Shown one piece after another: positions 26,593 through 34,451 of a stretch of 64,000 bases of DNA. The number at the start of each line of letters is the position of its first letter. Positions within the stretch are counted from its first letter, which is position 1. This DNA is from Aestuariivivens insulae (GTDB taxonomy: Bacteria > Bacteroidota > Bacteroidia > Flavobacteriales > Flavobacteriaceae): positions 124,001 through 188,000 of the forward strand of contig NZ_JAKMCS010000003.1 of assembly GCF_022662195.1 (NCBI RefSeq), in the 5' to 3' direction. Below the pieces are notes generated by a model. It searched no databases, was not told where the DNA came from, and was given only the letters and a program-made list of their open reading frames with translations. The translations under genes were made by a program, and so were the position numbers.

Positions 26593-26666
26593 CCTTTAGT
26601 TAACCTTAGAGTAATGAAATCATAAATTTTAGAACATGATTAGTTTACACTAGAGTTATTTATTTG
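26589..26666 (+). promoter_or_regulatory. Pho-box-like array and -7 element before the beta-helix lipoprotein gene
   Basis: Units at 11-base steps: TTAACCT (26589), TTAACCT (26600), GTAATGA (26611), ATAAATT (26622), a non-matching AACATGA (26633) and TTTACAC (26644). Eight bases later comes TTTATTTG (26659-26666), the same -7 sequence as at 23091. The span of 78 bases equals the two upstream arrays. The first unit overlaps the stop codon of the receptor gene, so the lipoprotein gene has its own promoter despite the tight packing. Only five of six units match, which makes this weaker than the first two arrays. Confidence 0.55.
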
Positions 26667-26698
26667 CTGAAAATTCAAAAAAACTAAAAAACAAAAAA

Positions 26699-28933
26699 AT
26701 GAAATTTAAAACCCAATTATTAACACTAATATTTGCAATAACAAGTTCAGCTTTTATTGTATCATGTACATCAGACGATAGCCCTAGCTATACTGCCACT
26801 TGTGGTGACGGCATTCAAAATGGAGATGAAACAGGAGTTGATTGCGGAGGATCTGCTTGCGAACCTTGTGCTGCAAATAGCACATTAGAAGGTGATGTAA
26901 CAGGAGATATAACTTTAGATGCTTCTATTGAATACCAATTAACTTCTGCTTATGTCGTAAGAGATGGAGCATCCTTGACCATTCCTGCTGGAACTGTCAT
27001 TAAAGCAACAGGAGGTACAGCAGCTTATATAGCTGTTGCTCAAGGAGGGAAGATTTATGTGCAAGGAACTGCAGACAAGCCCGTTGTAATGACCTCTGGC
27101 GCCACCTCTCCCGCTGCAGGAAACTGGGGTGGGTTAGTTGTATGCGGTAAGGCACCAACCAATGTCGCTATTGGTGGGACAACAGCAACTTCAGAAGTTG
27201 CCGACTTAACTTATGGAGGAAGCATAGCAAATGACAACTCAGGTTCCATTAGATACTTAAGAATTGAATACACAGGAGCTACGTTTACGAATGACAAAGA
27301 ATTTAACGGGTTATCTTTATTTGGTGTTGGATCGGGAACCACATTAGAGTATGTACAATCTTACGAAGGCGGGGATGACGGTATTGAGTTCTTTGGAGGA
27401 ACTGTTAACGGACGATACCTAGTTTCAACAAGAAGTGGGGATGACTCTATTGATTTTGCTGATGGATGGAACGGTACTGGTGAATATTGGTATATCTCAG
27501 AAGGAGCAAAAGCTGGTATTGAAGGCTCAAACAATGGCGATAACGGTGACGCTGCTCCAGTAACCAATGCCACGCTTAAAAATATCACAGTAGTTGGTCC
27601 TGTTGGAGAAGGAGCCCTATATTACAAAGAAGGTGGAGGAAATTTCAATATTGACAATTTCTATATTGCTGGTGTTAATTTAGGCGTAAAAGTAAAAGAT
27701 ACCGATGCAGAAGCAGGTGTTAGAATTGAAGCTGATAACTTAGTTATGACTAATGTTCAATTTGCTGAAAATACGTCTGGGTTTACTTATACCGATTATA
27801 CTGGAGCCAATCAAGATTTTATACAAGAAGGAATTGCAACAGGTGCCGGTAATGGTGCTGCCGCTCCAGATTGGGCCGCTGGATGGACCAAAGGCCTTGA
27901 TAACAGTGGTGTAACCAGTGAAAACTTAGCTGGTATAGTTACAGGAAATGTGTCATTAAATGCTTCTATTGAATATAAATTAACTAGCTCCTTTGTAGTA
28001 AAAGATGGAGGTTCTTTAACCATTCCAGCAGGAACTGTAATTAAAGCCACAGGAGGAACAGCTTCATATATTGCCGTTGCTCAAGGAGGTAAAATATTTG
28101 TAGAAGGTACAGCAACTAATCCGGTTGTAATGACCTCTGGAGCTGCATCTCCTGCAGCTGCAGATTGGGGTGGCCTAGTTGTTTGTGGCAAAGCGCCAAC
28201 AAATGTGACAGCACCAGCAACCTCTGAAGTTGCTGACCTAACATACGGAGGATCTATTTCAGACGACAATTCCGGTTCAATTAGATATTTAAGATTAGAG
28301 TATACAGGTGCTAACTTTACGCCAAACAAAGAATTTAACGGTCTATCATTATTTGGGGTAGGCTCTGGTACAACTGTTGAATATGTGCAATCCTACGAAG
28401 GTAGTGATGATGGTATCGAGTTCTTTGGAGGTACTGTAAATGGTAAATATTTAGTGTCTACCAACAGCCAGGATGACGGTATTGATTTTGCCGATGGTTG
28501 GGCTGGAACAGGAGAAAACTGGTATATTACTGGTGCCGCTAAAGCTGGTGTTGAAGGTTCTAACAACGGCGACAACGGTAATGCGACTCCTGTTACCAAT
28601 GCCACTTTAAAGAACATAACAGTTATAGGCCCTGTTTCTGAAGGTGCGCTTTACTATAAAGAAGGCGGAGGAAAATTCAATATTGATAATTTCTATACAT
28701 CTGGCATCAATTTAGGCATTAAAGTTAAAAGTACCGATGCTGAAGCAGCTGTAAGAATTGAAGCTGGAGATTTAGTAATCACCAACATAGAATTTGCAAA
28801 TCAGGCCACAGGTTTTAACGCAACAGATTACGCTGGAGCGAACCAAAGTTTCTATACTACAGGAACTGCAACTGGAGCTGGAAATGGTGCTTCTGCACCA
28901 GATTGGGCAGCTGGTTGGACAAAAGGTCTATAA
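26699..28933 (+). CDS. Lipoprotein of two fused right-handed beta-helix-like repeats
   Basis: A 744-residue lipoprotein with lipobox IVSC (Cys23) and a short Cys-rich module (CGDGIQNGDETGVDCGG) common at the N-terminus of Bacteroidota surface lipoproteins. Residues 62-400 and 407-744 are two copies of one domain, each starting near GDITLDASIEYQL or GNVSLNASIEYKL and ending DWAAGWTKGL. Gly/Asn/Asp-rich short strands (IPAGTVIKATGG, YVQSYEGGDDGIEFFGG) suggest a parallel beta-helix. Relatives I recall have one copy and are encoded next to TonB-dependent receptors. It probably works with the receptor at the cell surface; no catalytic site is recognised. A strong terminator follows. Confidence 0.8.
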   Translation: MKFKTQLLTLIFAITSSAFIVSCTSDDSPSYTATCGDGIQNGDETGVDCGGSACEPCAANSTLEGDVTGDITLDASIEYQLTSAYVVRDGASLTIPAGTVIKATGGTAAYIAVAQGGKIYVQGTADKPVVMTSGATSPAAGNWGGLVVCGKAPTNVAIGGTTATSEVADLTYGGSIANDNSGSIRYLRIEYTGATFTNDKEFNGLSLFGVGSGTTLEYVQSYEGGDDGIEFFGGTVNGRYLVSTRSGDDSIDFADGWNGTGEYWYISEGAKAGIEGSNNGDNGDAAPVTNATLKNITVVGPVGEGALYYKEGGGNFNIDNFYIAGVNLGVKVKDTDAEAGVRIEADNLVMTNVQFAENTSGFTYTDYTGANQDFIQEGIATGAGNGAAAPDWAAGWTKGLDNSGVTSENLAGIVTGNVSLNASIEYKLTSSFVVKDGGSLTIPAGTVIKATGGTASYIAVAQGGKIFVEGTATNPVVMTSGAASPAAADWGGLVVCGKAPTNVTAPATSEVADLTYGGSISDDNSGSIRYLRLEYTGANFTPNKEFNGLSLFGVGSGTTVEYVQSYEGSDDGIEFFGGTVNGKYLVSTNSQDDGIDFADGWAGTGENWYITGAAKAGVEGSNNGDNGNATPVTNATLKNITVIGPVSEGALYYKEGGGKFNIDNFYTSGINLGIKVKSTDAEAAVRIEAGDLVITNIEFANQATGFNATDYAGANQSFYTTGTATGAGNGASAPDWAAGWTKGL

Positions 28934-28956
28934 AGGATAACGGCTCATTAAAAAAC

Positions 28957-28993
28957 AAAAAGCATCCGCCTTGGCGGATGCTTTTTGTTTTTT
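28957..28993. terminator. Bidirectional rho-independent terminator
   Basis: AAAAAGCATCCGCC and GGCGGATGCTTTTT pair over 14 bases around a two-base loop, with T-rich sequence after it and A-rich sequence before it. It lies between convergent genes and can serve both. Close relatives of this hairpin (GCATCCGC core) occur at 33323-33354 and 36686-36715. Confidence 0.85.
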
Positions 28994-29007
28994 AACTTAC
29001 TATACTG

Positions 29008-29328
29008 CTATAGCGAAGCTACATTATCAGTATAATTGACGATCTTTTTTTCCCCGTCAATCCAATAAATCCATTTGCCGACTTTTTTACCATTATCATA
29101 ATTTGCCGAAACCGTTTTTTTGCCTTCTTTGTTAAAGCTTAACCACTCACCTTGTAATTTACCATCTAATGTGTAAAATCCTGTTTGACTTACAACACCA
29201 TTGTCATGATAATAAACCACTTCAATTAAATTGGTATCCTTGTTAAGCTTTAATTCTCTCTTTTGCTTGTCTTGGGCAAAAGCTACCACTGTAATTAAGA
29301 AGGCAAACAATAAAAATAATTTCTTCAT
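29008..29328 (-). CDS. Secreted MORN/YwqK-like repeat protein
   Basis: From the ATG at 29328 the protein has 106 residues with a signal peptide (KKLFLLFAFLITVVAFAQ); an earlier frame start would add 13 residues before it. The mature part consists of repeats such as YHDNGVVSQTGFY, GKLQGEWLSFNKEGKK and NGKKVGKWIYW, the YwqK/MORN-like pattern. These form small beta-sheets; despite the name YwqK antitoxin, most have no shown toxin partner. Its promoter has a perfect TATATTTG and, directly upstream, four 11-base-phased repeats in inverted orientation. It lies between the receptor/lipoprotein and porin genes. Confidence 0.75.
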   Translation of the reverse strand: MKKLFLLFAFLITVVAFAQDKQKRELKLNKDTNLIEVVYYHDNGVVSQTGFYTLDGKLQGEWLSFNKEGKKTVSANYDNGKKVGKWIYWIDGEKKIVNYTDNVASL

Positions 29329-29352
29329 AATTATGGGTTTTACATTATATAT

Positions 29353-29408
29353 CAAATATACAAACAACTTTACATTAAAGCAACATTATCTTAACGTTAA
29401 GTTAACAT
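29353..29408 (-). promoter_or_regulatory. Promoter with inverted Pho-like repeat array
   Basis: On the minus strand TATATTTG (29353-29360) is a full -7 match, with TTG 20 bases upstream (29381-29383). Starting eight bases upstream of the -7 lie four units at an 11-base period, but the TTAACAT-like sequence is on the plus strand: TTTACAT (29369), GCAACAT (29380), TTAACGT (29391) and TTAACAT (29402). No -7 element follows them in the plus direction. The regulator would therefore bind facing away from this gene; it could repress or act differently here. Confidence 0.5.
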
Positions 29409-29466
29409 TGGACCCGTAACCAGCTGACTTTCTTCACTGTATTTTTTAAAATTTAACATTACAATA

Positions 29467-29522
29467 TTAATGTTTACTTAATATTGGGGTTACATTTAAC
29501 TTAACTTGAACATTGATATTTG
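29467..29522 (+). promoter_or_regulatory. Pho-like promoter of a candidate small RNA
   Basis: Units at 11-base steps: TTAATGT (29467), TTAATAT (29478), GTTACAT (29489) and a poorer CTTAACT (29500). Eight bases later comes GATATTTG (29515-29522) in the position of the -7 element. The geometry is the same as at the protein-coding Pho-like promoters, but no open frame follows before a terminator at 29602-29632. Confidence 0.45.
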
Positions 29523-29526
29523 TGCT

Positions 29527-29632
29527 TGTCTTAAGACAAAACAATTAGTATATCATATAATCTATTAGTTTTTGTCGACTACATTATTATGATGCCTAAT
29601 GAGACTGCCTTTGGCCAAGGCAGTCTTTTTTT
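29527..29632 (+). ncRNA. Candidate phosphate-regulated small RNA (about 105 nt)
   Basis: This stretch starts seven bases after a -7 element with Pho-like repeats and ends in a strong intrinsic terminator. Near the 5' end TTGTCTTAAGACAA (29526-29539) can form a short hairpin; the middle is unstructured and AU-rich, a common layout for base-pairing RNAs. The only ATG-started frame inside would give 22 residues running through the terminator, with no sign of being coding. The porin gene has its own array further on, so this is not simply its leader. Expression is not shown by sequence alone. Confidence 0.4.
29602..29632 (+). terminator. Rho-independent terminator of the candidate small RNA
   Basis: AGACTGCCTT and AAGGCAGTCT form a perfect 10-base stem with a five-base loop (TGGCC), followed by seven T residues. 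No protein-coding gene on the plus strand ends just upstream; the nearest one ends near 28.9 kb and has its own terminator. Confidence 0.85.
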
Positions 29633-29635
29633 AAT

Positions 29636-29691
29636 TAAACTCAACAATAACAATTAGGAAACATTTAGTTAACATTGGTTTTAGTTCTTTG
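29636..29691 (+). promoter_or_regulatory. Pho-box-like array before the porin-PiT operon
   Basis: Units at 11-base steps: TAAACTC (29636), ATAACAA (29647), GAAACAT (29658) and TTAACAT (29669). Eight bases later comes GTTCTTTG (29684-29691), similar to TTTCTTTG at the receptor promoter. Transcription should start near 29698, about 20 bases before the porin ATG at 29718. The downstream genes are a phosphate-selective porin and a phosphate permease, which fits Pho control. Confidence 0.65.
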
Positions 29692-29717
29692 CAGCGACAA
29701 AAACTAATACTTATATT

Positions 29718-30926
29718 ATGAATACTAAATATACCTTAATAGGTATTTTAATACTTGCGGTTATCTCATTAAATGCGCAAGAGGTCCAATCTGGAAAATT
29801 CGGCAAAGGCTTATTCAACATCGTAGGAAAAGATAGTTCTTGGACTATGAAAGTTGGCTTAAGGGCACAACTGTTAGGCACCTCAACTTGGGGAGAAGGC
29901 GAAAGCAATGAAACCAGTTTTCTCGTTAGAAGATCAAGATTAAAATTTGATGGTTACGCCTATAGTCCTAAATTAAAATATAAAATTGAATTAGGGCTGT
30001 CCAACAGAGATCAATCTGGAGCTTCACTTTTTACCAGCAATGCGCCTAGATATATTTTGGATGCCGTTTTAATGTGGAACTTTTACGAAAATTTCGAAAT
30101 TTGGTTCGGACAAACCAAATTACCAGGAAACAGGGAGCGTGTTATTTCTTCAGCAAACCTACAACAAGTCGATCGTTCTCTATTAAACAAACGTTTTACT
30201 ATTGACCGCGATTTTGGTTTTCAGTTAAGACACCATTTTAATTTAACCGACAAATTTGTTGTAAAAGAAATATTTTCCTTAGCACAAGGTGAAGGCAGAA
30301 ACATAACAACAGGCAACCTTGGAGGTTATCAATATACCGGTAGGATTGAACTTTTCCCTTTTGGCACTTTCGCCAGCAAAGGCGATTATAAAGGTGGTGA
30401 TTTAAAACGTGAAAAACAACCTAAACTATCATTAGCAGCAAGTTACGACCATAATAACAATGCGGTAAAAACACGAAGTAACCAAGGCTCTTACATGGTT
30501 ACGGATACTGGCTTTTTTGAAACCAATATCAATACGCTTTTTATCGATGCCATGCTTAAATACCAAGGTTTTTCACTTATGGCCGAATATGCCGATAGGG
30601 ATGCTAAAGACCCATATGCCAAAAACTCTGATGGCTCTCCTTTATTAGATAGCAAAGGGAAACAAGTTGCTGTTCAGGTGGGCAAAGGTTTAAACCTTCA
30701 AGCTGGTTATTTATTCACCAACAATTGGGAAATATCTGCTAGATATACCAATATAGAACTAGATCAAACCATTACAGGCAAAAACCCTGAAAACCAATAC
30801 ACATTGGGCCTCTCCAAATACATAGTTGGACATAGCCTTAAAGTACAGACCGACATTAGCCATTTAGAAGTAGACGGCGGAAACAATGAACTAATGTATC
30901 GTTTACAGGTTGACATCCACTTTTAA
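29718..30926 (+). CDS. Phosphate-selective porin (OprO/OprP family)
   Basis: A 402-residue outer membrane protein with a signal peptide ending near LNAQ. The pattern FLVRRSRLKFDGYAYSPKLKYKIELGLS, then LMWNFYENFEIWFGQTKLPGNRERVIS, is that of OprO/OprP-type porins, 16-stranded trimeric barrels selective for phosphate or polyphosphate. The C-terminal strand LMYRLQVDIHF ends in Phe as expected for outer membrane assembly. The PiT gene follows after 39 bases, so the pair would move phosphate across both membranes. The promoter holds a Pho-like array. Confidence 0.88.
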   Translation: MNTKYTLIGILILAVISLNAQEVQSGKFGKGLFNIVGKDSSWTMKVGLRAQLLGTSTWGEGESNETSFLVRRSRLKFDGYAYSPKLKYKIELGLSNRDQSGASLFTSNAPRYILDAVLMWNFYENFEIWFGQTKLPGNRERVISSANLQQVDRSLLNKRFTIDRDFGFQLRHHFNLTDKFVVKEIFSLAQGEGRNITTGNLGGYQYTGRIELFPFGTFASKGDYKGGDLKREKQPKLSLAASYDHNNNAVKTRSNQGSYMVTDTGFFETNINTLFIDAMLKYQGFSLMAEYADRDAKDPYAKNSDGSPLLDSKGKQVAVQVGKGLNLQAGYLFTNNWEISARYTNIELDQTITGKNPENQYTLGLSKYIVGHSLKVQTDISHLEVDGGNNELMYRLQVDIHF

Positions 30927-30965
30927 AAAGATAACAATTATATAACAATCTAATAAATAATAATC

Positions 30966-33299
30966 ATGATATTTGCAAACATTTTACAATTAAACCCAAT
31001 GGATAATATCTATTTGTACATGATTATTGCACTAGCCATTTTAGCAATTGCCGATTTGGTTGTAGGTGTAAGTAACGATGCGGTTAACTTCTTAAATTCC
31101 GCTATAGGCTCTAAAGCCATTTCATTTAAAACCATCATGATAGTCGCTAGTTTAGGGGTAGCTGTAGGAGCTGTATTTTCCAGTGGCATGATGGAAGTGG
31201 CCAGAAAGGGTATTTTTAACCCTGGAGAGTTTATGTTTGATGAAATCATGATTATTTTCATGGCCGTTATGATAACGGACATCCTCTTGCTGGATTTCTT
31301 CAATTCGGTAGGGATGCCAACCTCTACTACGGTTTCTATTGTATTTGAATTATTAGGTGCGGCCGTGGCCATAGCCTTGATTAAAATAGGGCACGACGGT
31401 GGCAACTTTAGTGATGTTATAAACTATATAAACACCTCCAAGGCCTCCCAGATTATATTTGGCATATTACTCTCGGTGATTGTCGCCTTTACCATTGGCG
31501 CTATTATACAATGGTTCTCAAGACTTTTGTTGTCTTATAATTTTGAAAAGAAAGCGGCCTGGGTTGGTGCTTTATTTGGCGGTGTAGCTTTAACCGCAAT
31601 TACCTATTTCATTTTTATGAAAGGATTAAAGGGTACTTCTTATGCCAGCCAAAACTTTGATTTACTAGGCGGCAACACCATGAAAGACTTTCTAGAGGCT
31701 CAAGTACTTCCCATTGTTTTGGTAAGCTCTGTCTTTTGGTCTTTATTATCTTATGCTTTAATTAGCTTCTTAAAAACCAACATTTACAAACTCATTATAA
31801 TAGTAGGCACCTTTGCTTTAGCTTTAGCTTTTGCCGGTAACGACTTGGTTAACTTTATTGGTGTACCTGTTGCAGCCTATAATTCATTTTTAGAGTGGAC
31901 AGCTTCTGGTTTACCTGCATCCGATTTTTCAATGGGTGTGTTAGCCAAAAAAGTACCTACAAACAACTGGTTACTTTTTGGAGCCGGAATGATCATGGTT
32001 TTAACACTTTGGTTTTCAACAAAAGCTAAGAATGTAGTAAAAACATCTTTGGACCTATCAAGCCAAGGGGAAACCAAAGAACGCTTTCAACCAAACTTCT
32101 TATCAAGAGGATTTGTGAGATCTGCCATGTTAATGTCGCAAATGTCTTCATATATATTACCGGAATCGTGGCAAGCAAAAATTGACAAACAATTTGAAGC
32201 TCCCGTTATAAAATTAGCAAAGGACAAAAAATATGAATTACCTGCTTTCGATTTAGTAAGAGCCGCTGTAAACCTTATGGTAGCCGCTGTACTAATTTCT
32301 ATAGCTACGTCATACAAATTACCTTTATCTACCACCTACGTAACCTTTATGGTGGCTATGGGTACTTCCTTGGCCGATAGGGCTTGGGGTGCAGAAAGCG
32401 CCGTTTACCGCGTTGCTGGTGTTATAAACGTTATTGGAGGATGGTTTTTTACTGCAATTAGTGCATTTACTGCAGCTGCTTTAGTGGCCTACTTATTGAA
32501 TTTGAACGTAAGTATTATGTTCCCTATTCTGTTAGTAGTAGCATTCGCATTACTTATTAGAAGCACCATAGTACACAACAAAAAGTCTAAAGAAATCAAA
32601 GCCGAGGACAGCTTGATAAAAGCTGAAAGCAGCTCTATACAAGGTGTTATACATGAAAGTGCCAACAACATTGCTAATGTTGTAAAACGAGGTAACAAAA
32701 TATATACTACTGCCATAAACGGACTTGCCAAGCAAGATTTGGCCTTATTGAAAAAGAACAAAAAACAAATATTAAAACTCTCTGACGAAGTTGATGGTTT
32801 AAGGGACAATATTTTCTATTTCATTAAAAATTTGGATGAGTCCAGTGTGGGAGCAAGTAATTTCTATATTAATATTTTAGGGTACCTACAGGATATGACC
32901 CAATCTTTGGAATACATTTCCAAAGTAAGCCATAAACACGTAAACAACAACCATAAAAAATTAAAATTCAACCAAATAAAAGAACTAAAAGAAGTTGATG
33001 GCGATCTCGAAAAGCTACTAAACGAAATTAAAGAGGCTTTCGATACGCGTTCTTTTGAACAGATAGGATACATTTTAAATAATGAAAAAGCTATTTTTAG
33101 TGTTGTTTCCGAAAAAATCCAAAAACAGGTCGAGCGTACCCGCACCGAAGAGTCTAGCCCCAAGAACACGACACTTTACTTTGGTCTATTATTGGAAACC
33201 AAAGATTTGCTTACTGCCACTATGAATCTTTTAGAAGAATACCATAATGCACACGATGCATCGGTTAAGCCTGCTACAATAAGCACAGAAGAAGAGTAA
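30966..33299 (+). CDS. PiT-type phosphate transporter with fused PhoU-like domain
   Basis: A 777-residue inner membrane protein, longer than ordinary PiT transporters (about 400-500). The membrane part contains both PiT signatures, VVGVSNDAVNFLNSAIGSKA near the N-terminus and AFAGNDLVNFIGVPVAA in the middle, separated by the usual helices. From about residue 550 a soluble helical domain follows (KRGNKIYTTAINGLAKQDLALLKKN...), resembling PhoU/DUF47 proteins that tune phosphate uptake. Such PiT-DUF47 fusions are known in Bacteroidota. It imports inorganic phosphate with H+ or Na+ and is probably co-transcribed with the porin gene. A terminator follows at 33323. Confidence 0.92.
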   Translation: MIFANILQLNPMDNIYLYMIIALAILAIADLVVGVSNDAVNFLNSAIGSKAISFKTIMIVASLGVAVGAVFSSGMMEVARKGIFNPGEFMFDEIMIIFMAVMITDILLLDFFNSVGMPTSTTVSIVFELLGAAVAIALIKIGHDGGNFSDVINYINTSKASQIIFGILLSVIVAFTIGAIIQWFSRLLLSYNFEKKAAWVGALFGGVALTAITYFIFMKGLKGTSYASQNFDLLGGNTMKDFLEAQVLPIVLVSSVFWSLLSYALISFLKTNIYKLIIIVGTFALALAFAGNDLVNFIGVPVAAYNSFLEWTASGLPASDFSMGVLAKKVPTNNWLLFGAGMIMVLTLWFSTKAKNVVKTSLDLSSQGETKERFQPNFLSRGFVRSAMLMSQMSSYILPESWQAKIDKQFEAPVIKLAKDKKYELPAFDLVRAAVNLMVAAVLISIATSYKLPLSTTYVTFMVAMGTSLADRAWGAESAVYRVAGVINVIGGWFFTAISAFTAAALVAYLLNLNVSIMFPILLVVAFALLIRSTIVHNKKSKEIKAEDSLIKAESSSIQGVIHESANNIANVVKRGNKIYTTAINGLAKQDLALLKKNKKQILKLSDEVDGLRDNIFYFIKNLDESSVGASNFYINILGYLQDMTQSLEYISKVSHKHVNNNHKKLKFNQIKELKEVDGDLEKLLNEIKEAFDTRSFEQIGYILNNEKAIFSVVSEKIQKQVERTRTEESSPKNTTLYFGLLLETKDLLTATMNLLEEYHNAHDASVKPATISTEEE

Positions 33300-33322
33300 A
33301 CTAAGCATTATATATACGTTTT

Positions 33323-33354
33323 AAAAAAGCATCCGCAAAGGCGGATGCTTTTTT
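33323..33354. terminator. Rho-independent terminator after the PiT gene
   Basis: AAAAAAGCATCCGC pairs with GCGGATGCTTTTTT around a four-base loop (AAAG). It has the same GCATCCGC core as the hairpins at 28957 and 36686. Confidence 0.85.
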
Positions 33355-33434
33355 ATTTCAAAATAAATTTACCTTTTAACATCTGTACCTGCCTTTTCCT
33401 CGTAAATAGAAAAAACCTAAAGATTATTACTATT

Positions 33435-34295
33435 ATGAAGAAAATTTCAGTTTTATTAGCATTAACCATGATTACCTTTTCATGTGTATCAAAGAAAAAA
33501 TACTTAGCCCTGGAACATGAAAATGGAGAAATTAAAAGTGAACTGCAAAAGACCAGAGTAGCAAAAGAAGACTTAGAAGCTAAATTTGAAAAAATTCAAA
33601 AGCGTGTTGATGACTACAACAATAAAATAGCTTCCCTCAAGCAAGAAAACGATTCGAAATTAGACCTCGTAGAAAACGTTGGTGTTATCTCTAACGATAC
33701 CAAAACCAAAATGAGAGAAACCTTAAAACACGTGGATGCCGATAAGTTAAGCCAAGCCAAGACACTTAAAGATTCTATGAACTTAGCTATTGCCTACAAC
33801 CTAGAAAAAACCATAAGCGAAAGTAACATGAACGAAGATGAAGACTTTGCTGTTAACATTAACGAAACGGTTGTTATGATTTCTATCGCAGACAATATGT
33901 TGTTTAATACAGCTAGCTACAGATTAAGTTCTAAGGCTGATACCATTTTACAAAAATTAGCCGATGTCATAAACTCTGAGCCTAGCTTAGATGTAATGGT
34001 TGAAGGCCATACCGATTCTAGAACTATCAACACAGCAAACATTGCAGACAACTGGGACTTAAGTGTACTTAGAGCAACATCGGTAGTGCGCAAACTACAG
34101 GAAAAATACAACGTAGCTCCAGAAAAAATGATTGCTGCGGGAAGAAGTTCTTACCAACCTCTTGTTGAAAATAGCTCTCGTGAAAACATGGCTAAAAACA
34201 GAAGAACACGTATAATCATATTACCGAATATCGACAAGTTTTTTGCCTTAATGGCAGAAGATAATGCTGTTGCTGAAAATACGATTTTGGATTAA
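33435..34295 (+). CDS. OmpA-family lipoprotein
   Basis: From the ATG at 33435 the protein has 286 residues and a proper lipoprotein signal with lipobox TFSC; the longer frame from 33345 would bury it and run through the preceding terminator. A coiled-coil region (about residues 25-95) is followed by an OmpA C-terminal domain (about 160-275) with VEGHTDSRTI and NRRTRIIILP, which binds peptidoglycan. It probably tethers the outer membrane to the cell wall. It lies between two phosphate transporter genes but has no Pho-like array of its own that I can see. Confidence 0.88.
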   Translation: MKKISVLLALTMITFSCVSKKKYLALEHENGEIKSELQKTRVAKEDLEAKFEKIQKRVDDYNNKIASLKQENDSKLDLVENVGVISNDTKTKMRETLKHVDADKLSQAKTLKDSMNLAIAYNLEKTISESNMNEDEDFAVNINETVVMISIADNMLFNTASYRLSSKADTILQKLADVINSEPSLDVMVEGHTDSRTINTANIADNWDLSVLRATSVVRKLQEKYNVAPEKMIAAGRSSYQPLVENSSRENMAKNRRTRIIILPNIDKFFALMAEDNAVAENTILD

Positions 34296-34325
34296 ATTTA
34301 CACTTAGAACTAAGCGTTCTTTGAA

Positions 34326-34423
34326 GACGTCATTGCGAGCCTGCCTGCCGATAGGCAGGCGAAACGAAGCAATCTAATTTGATGACCAGATTACTTCGAA
34401 ATAAATTTTCTCGTAATGACGTT
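34326..34423. repeat. Inverted repeat element with GACGTCATTGCGAG ends
   Basis: Ends GACGTCATTGCGAG and CTCGTAATGACGT are near-perfect inverted repeats; inside, CGAAGCAATCT faces AGATTACTTCG. A GC-rich palindrome (CCTGCCTGCCGATAGGCAGG) is inserted near the left end. It is the same family as 11068-11142 and can fold into one long hairpin. It lies between the convergent OmpA and Na/Pi cotransporter genes. Confidence 0.75.
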
Positions 34424-34451
34424 TCCATTTTTATAACCCAATACTTATATA

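Noticed and set aside
29590-29659. 22-residue frame inside the candidate small RNA
   Set aside because: It would be translated through the terminator stem and has no protein-like features.
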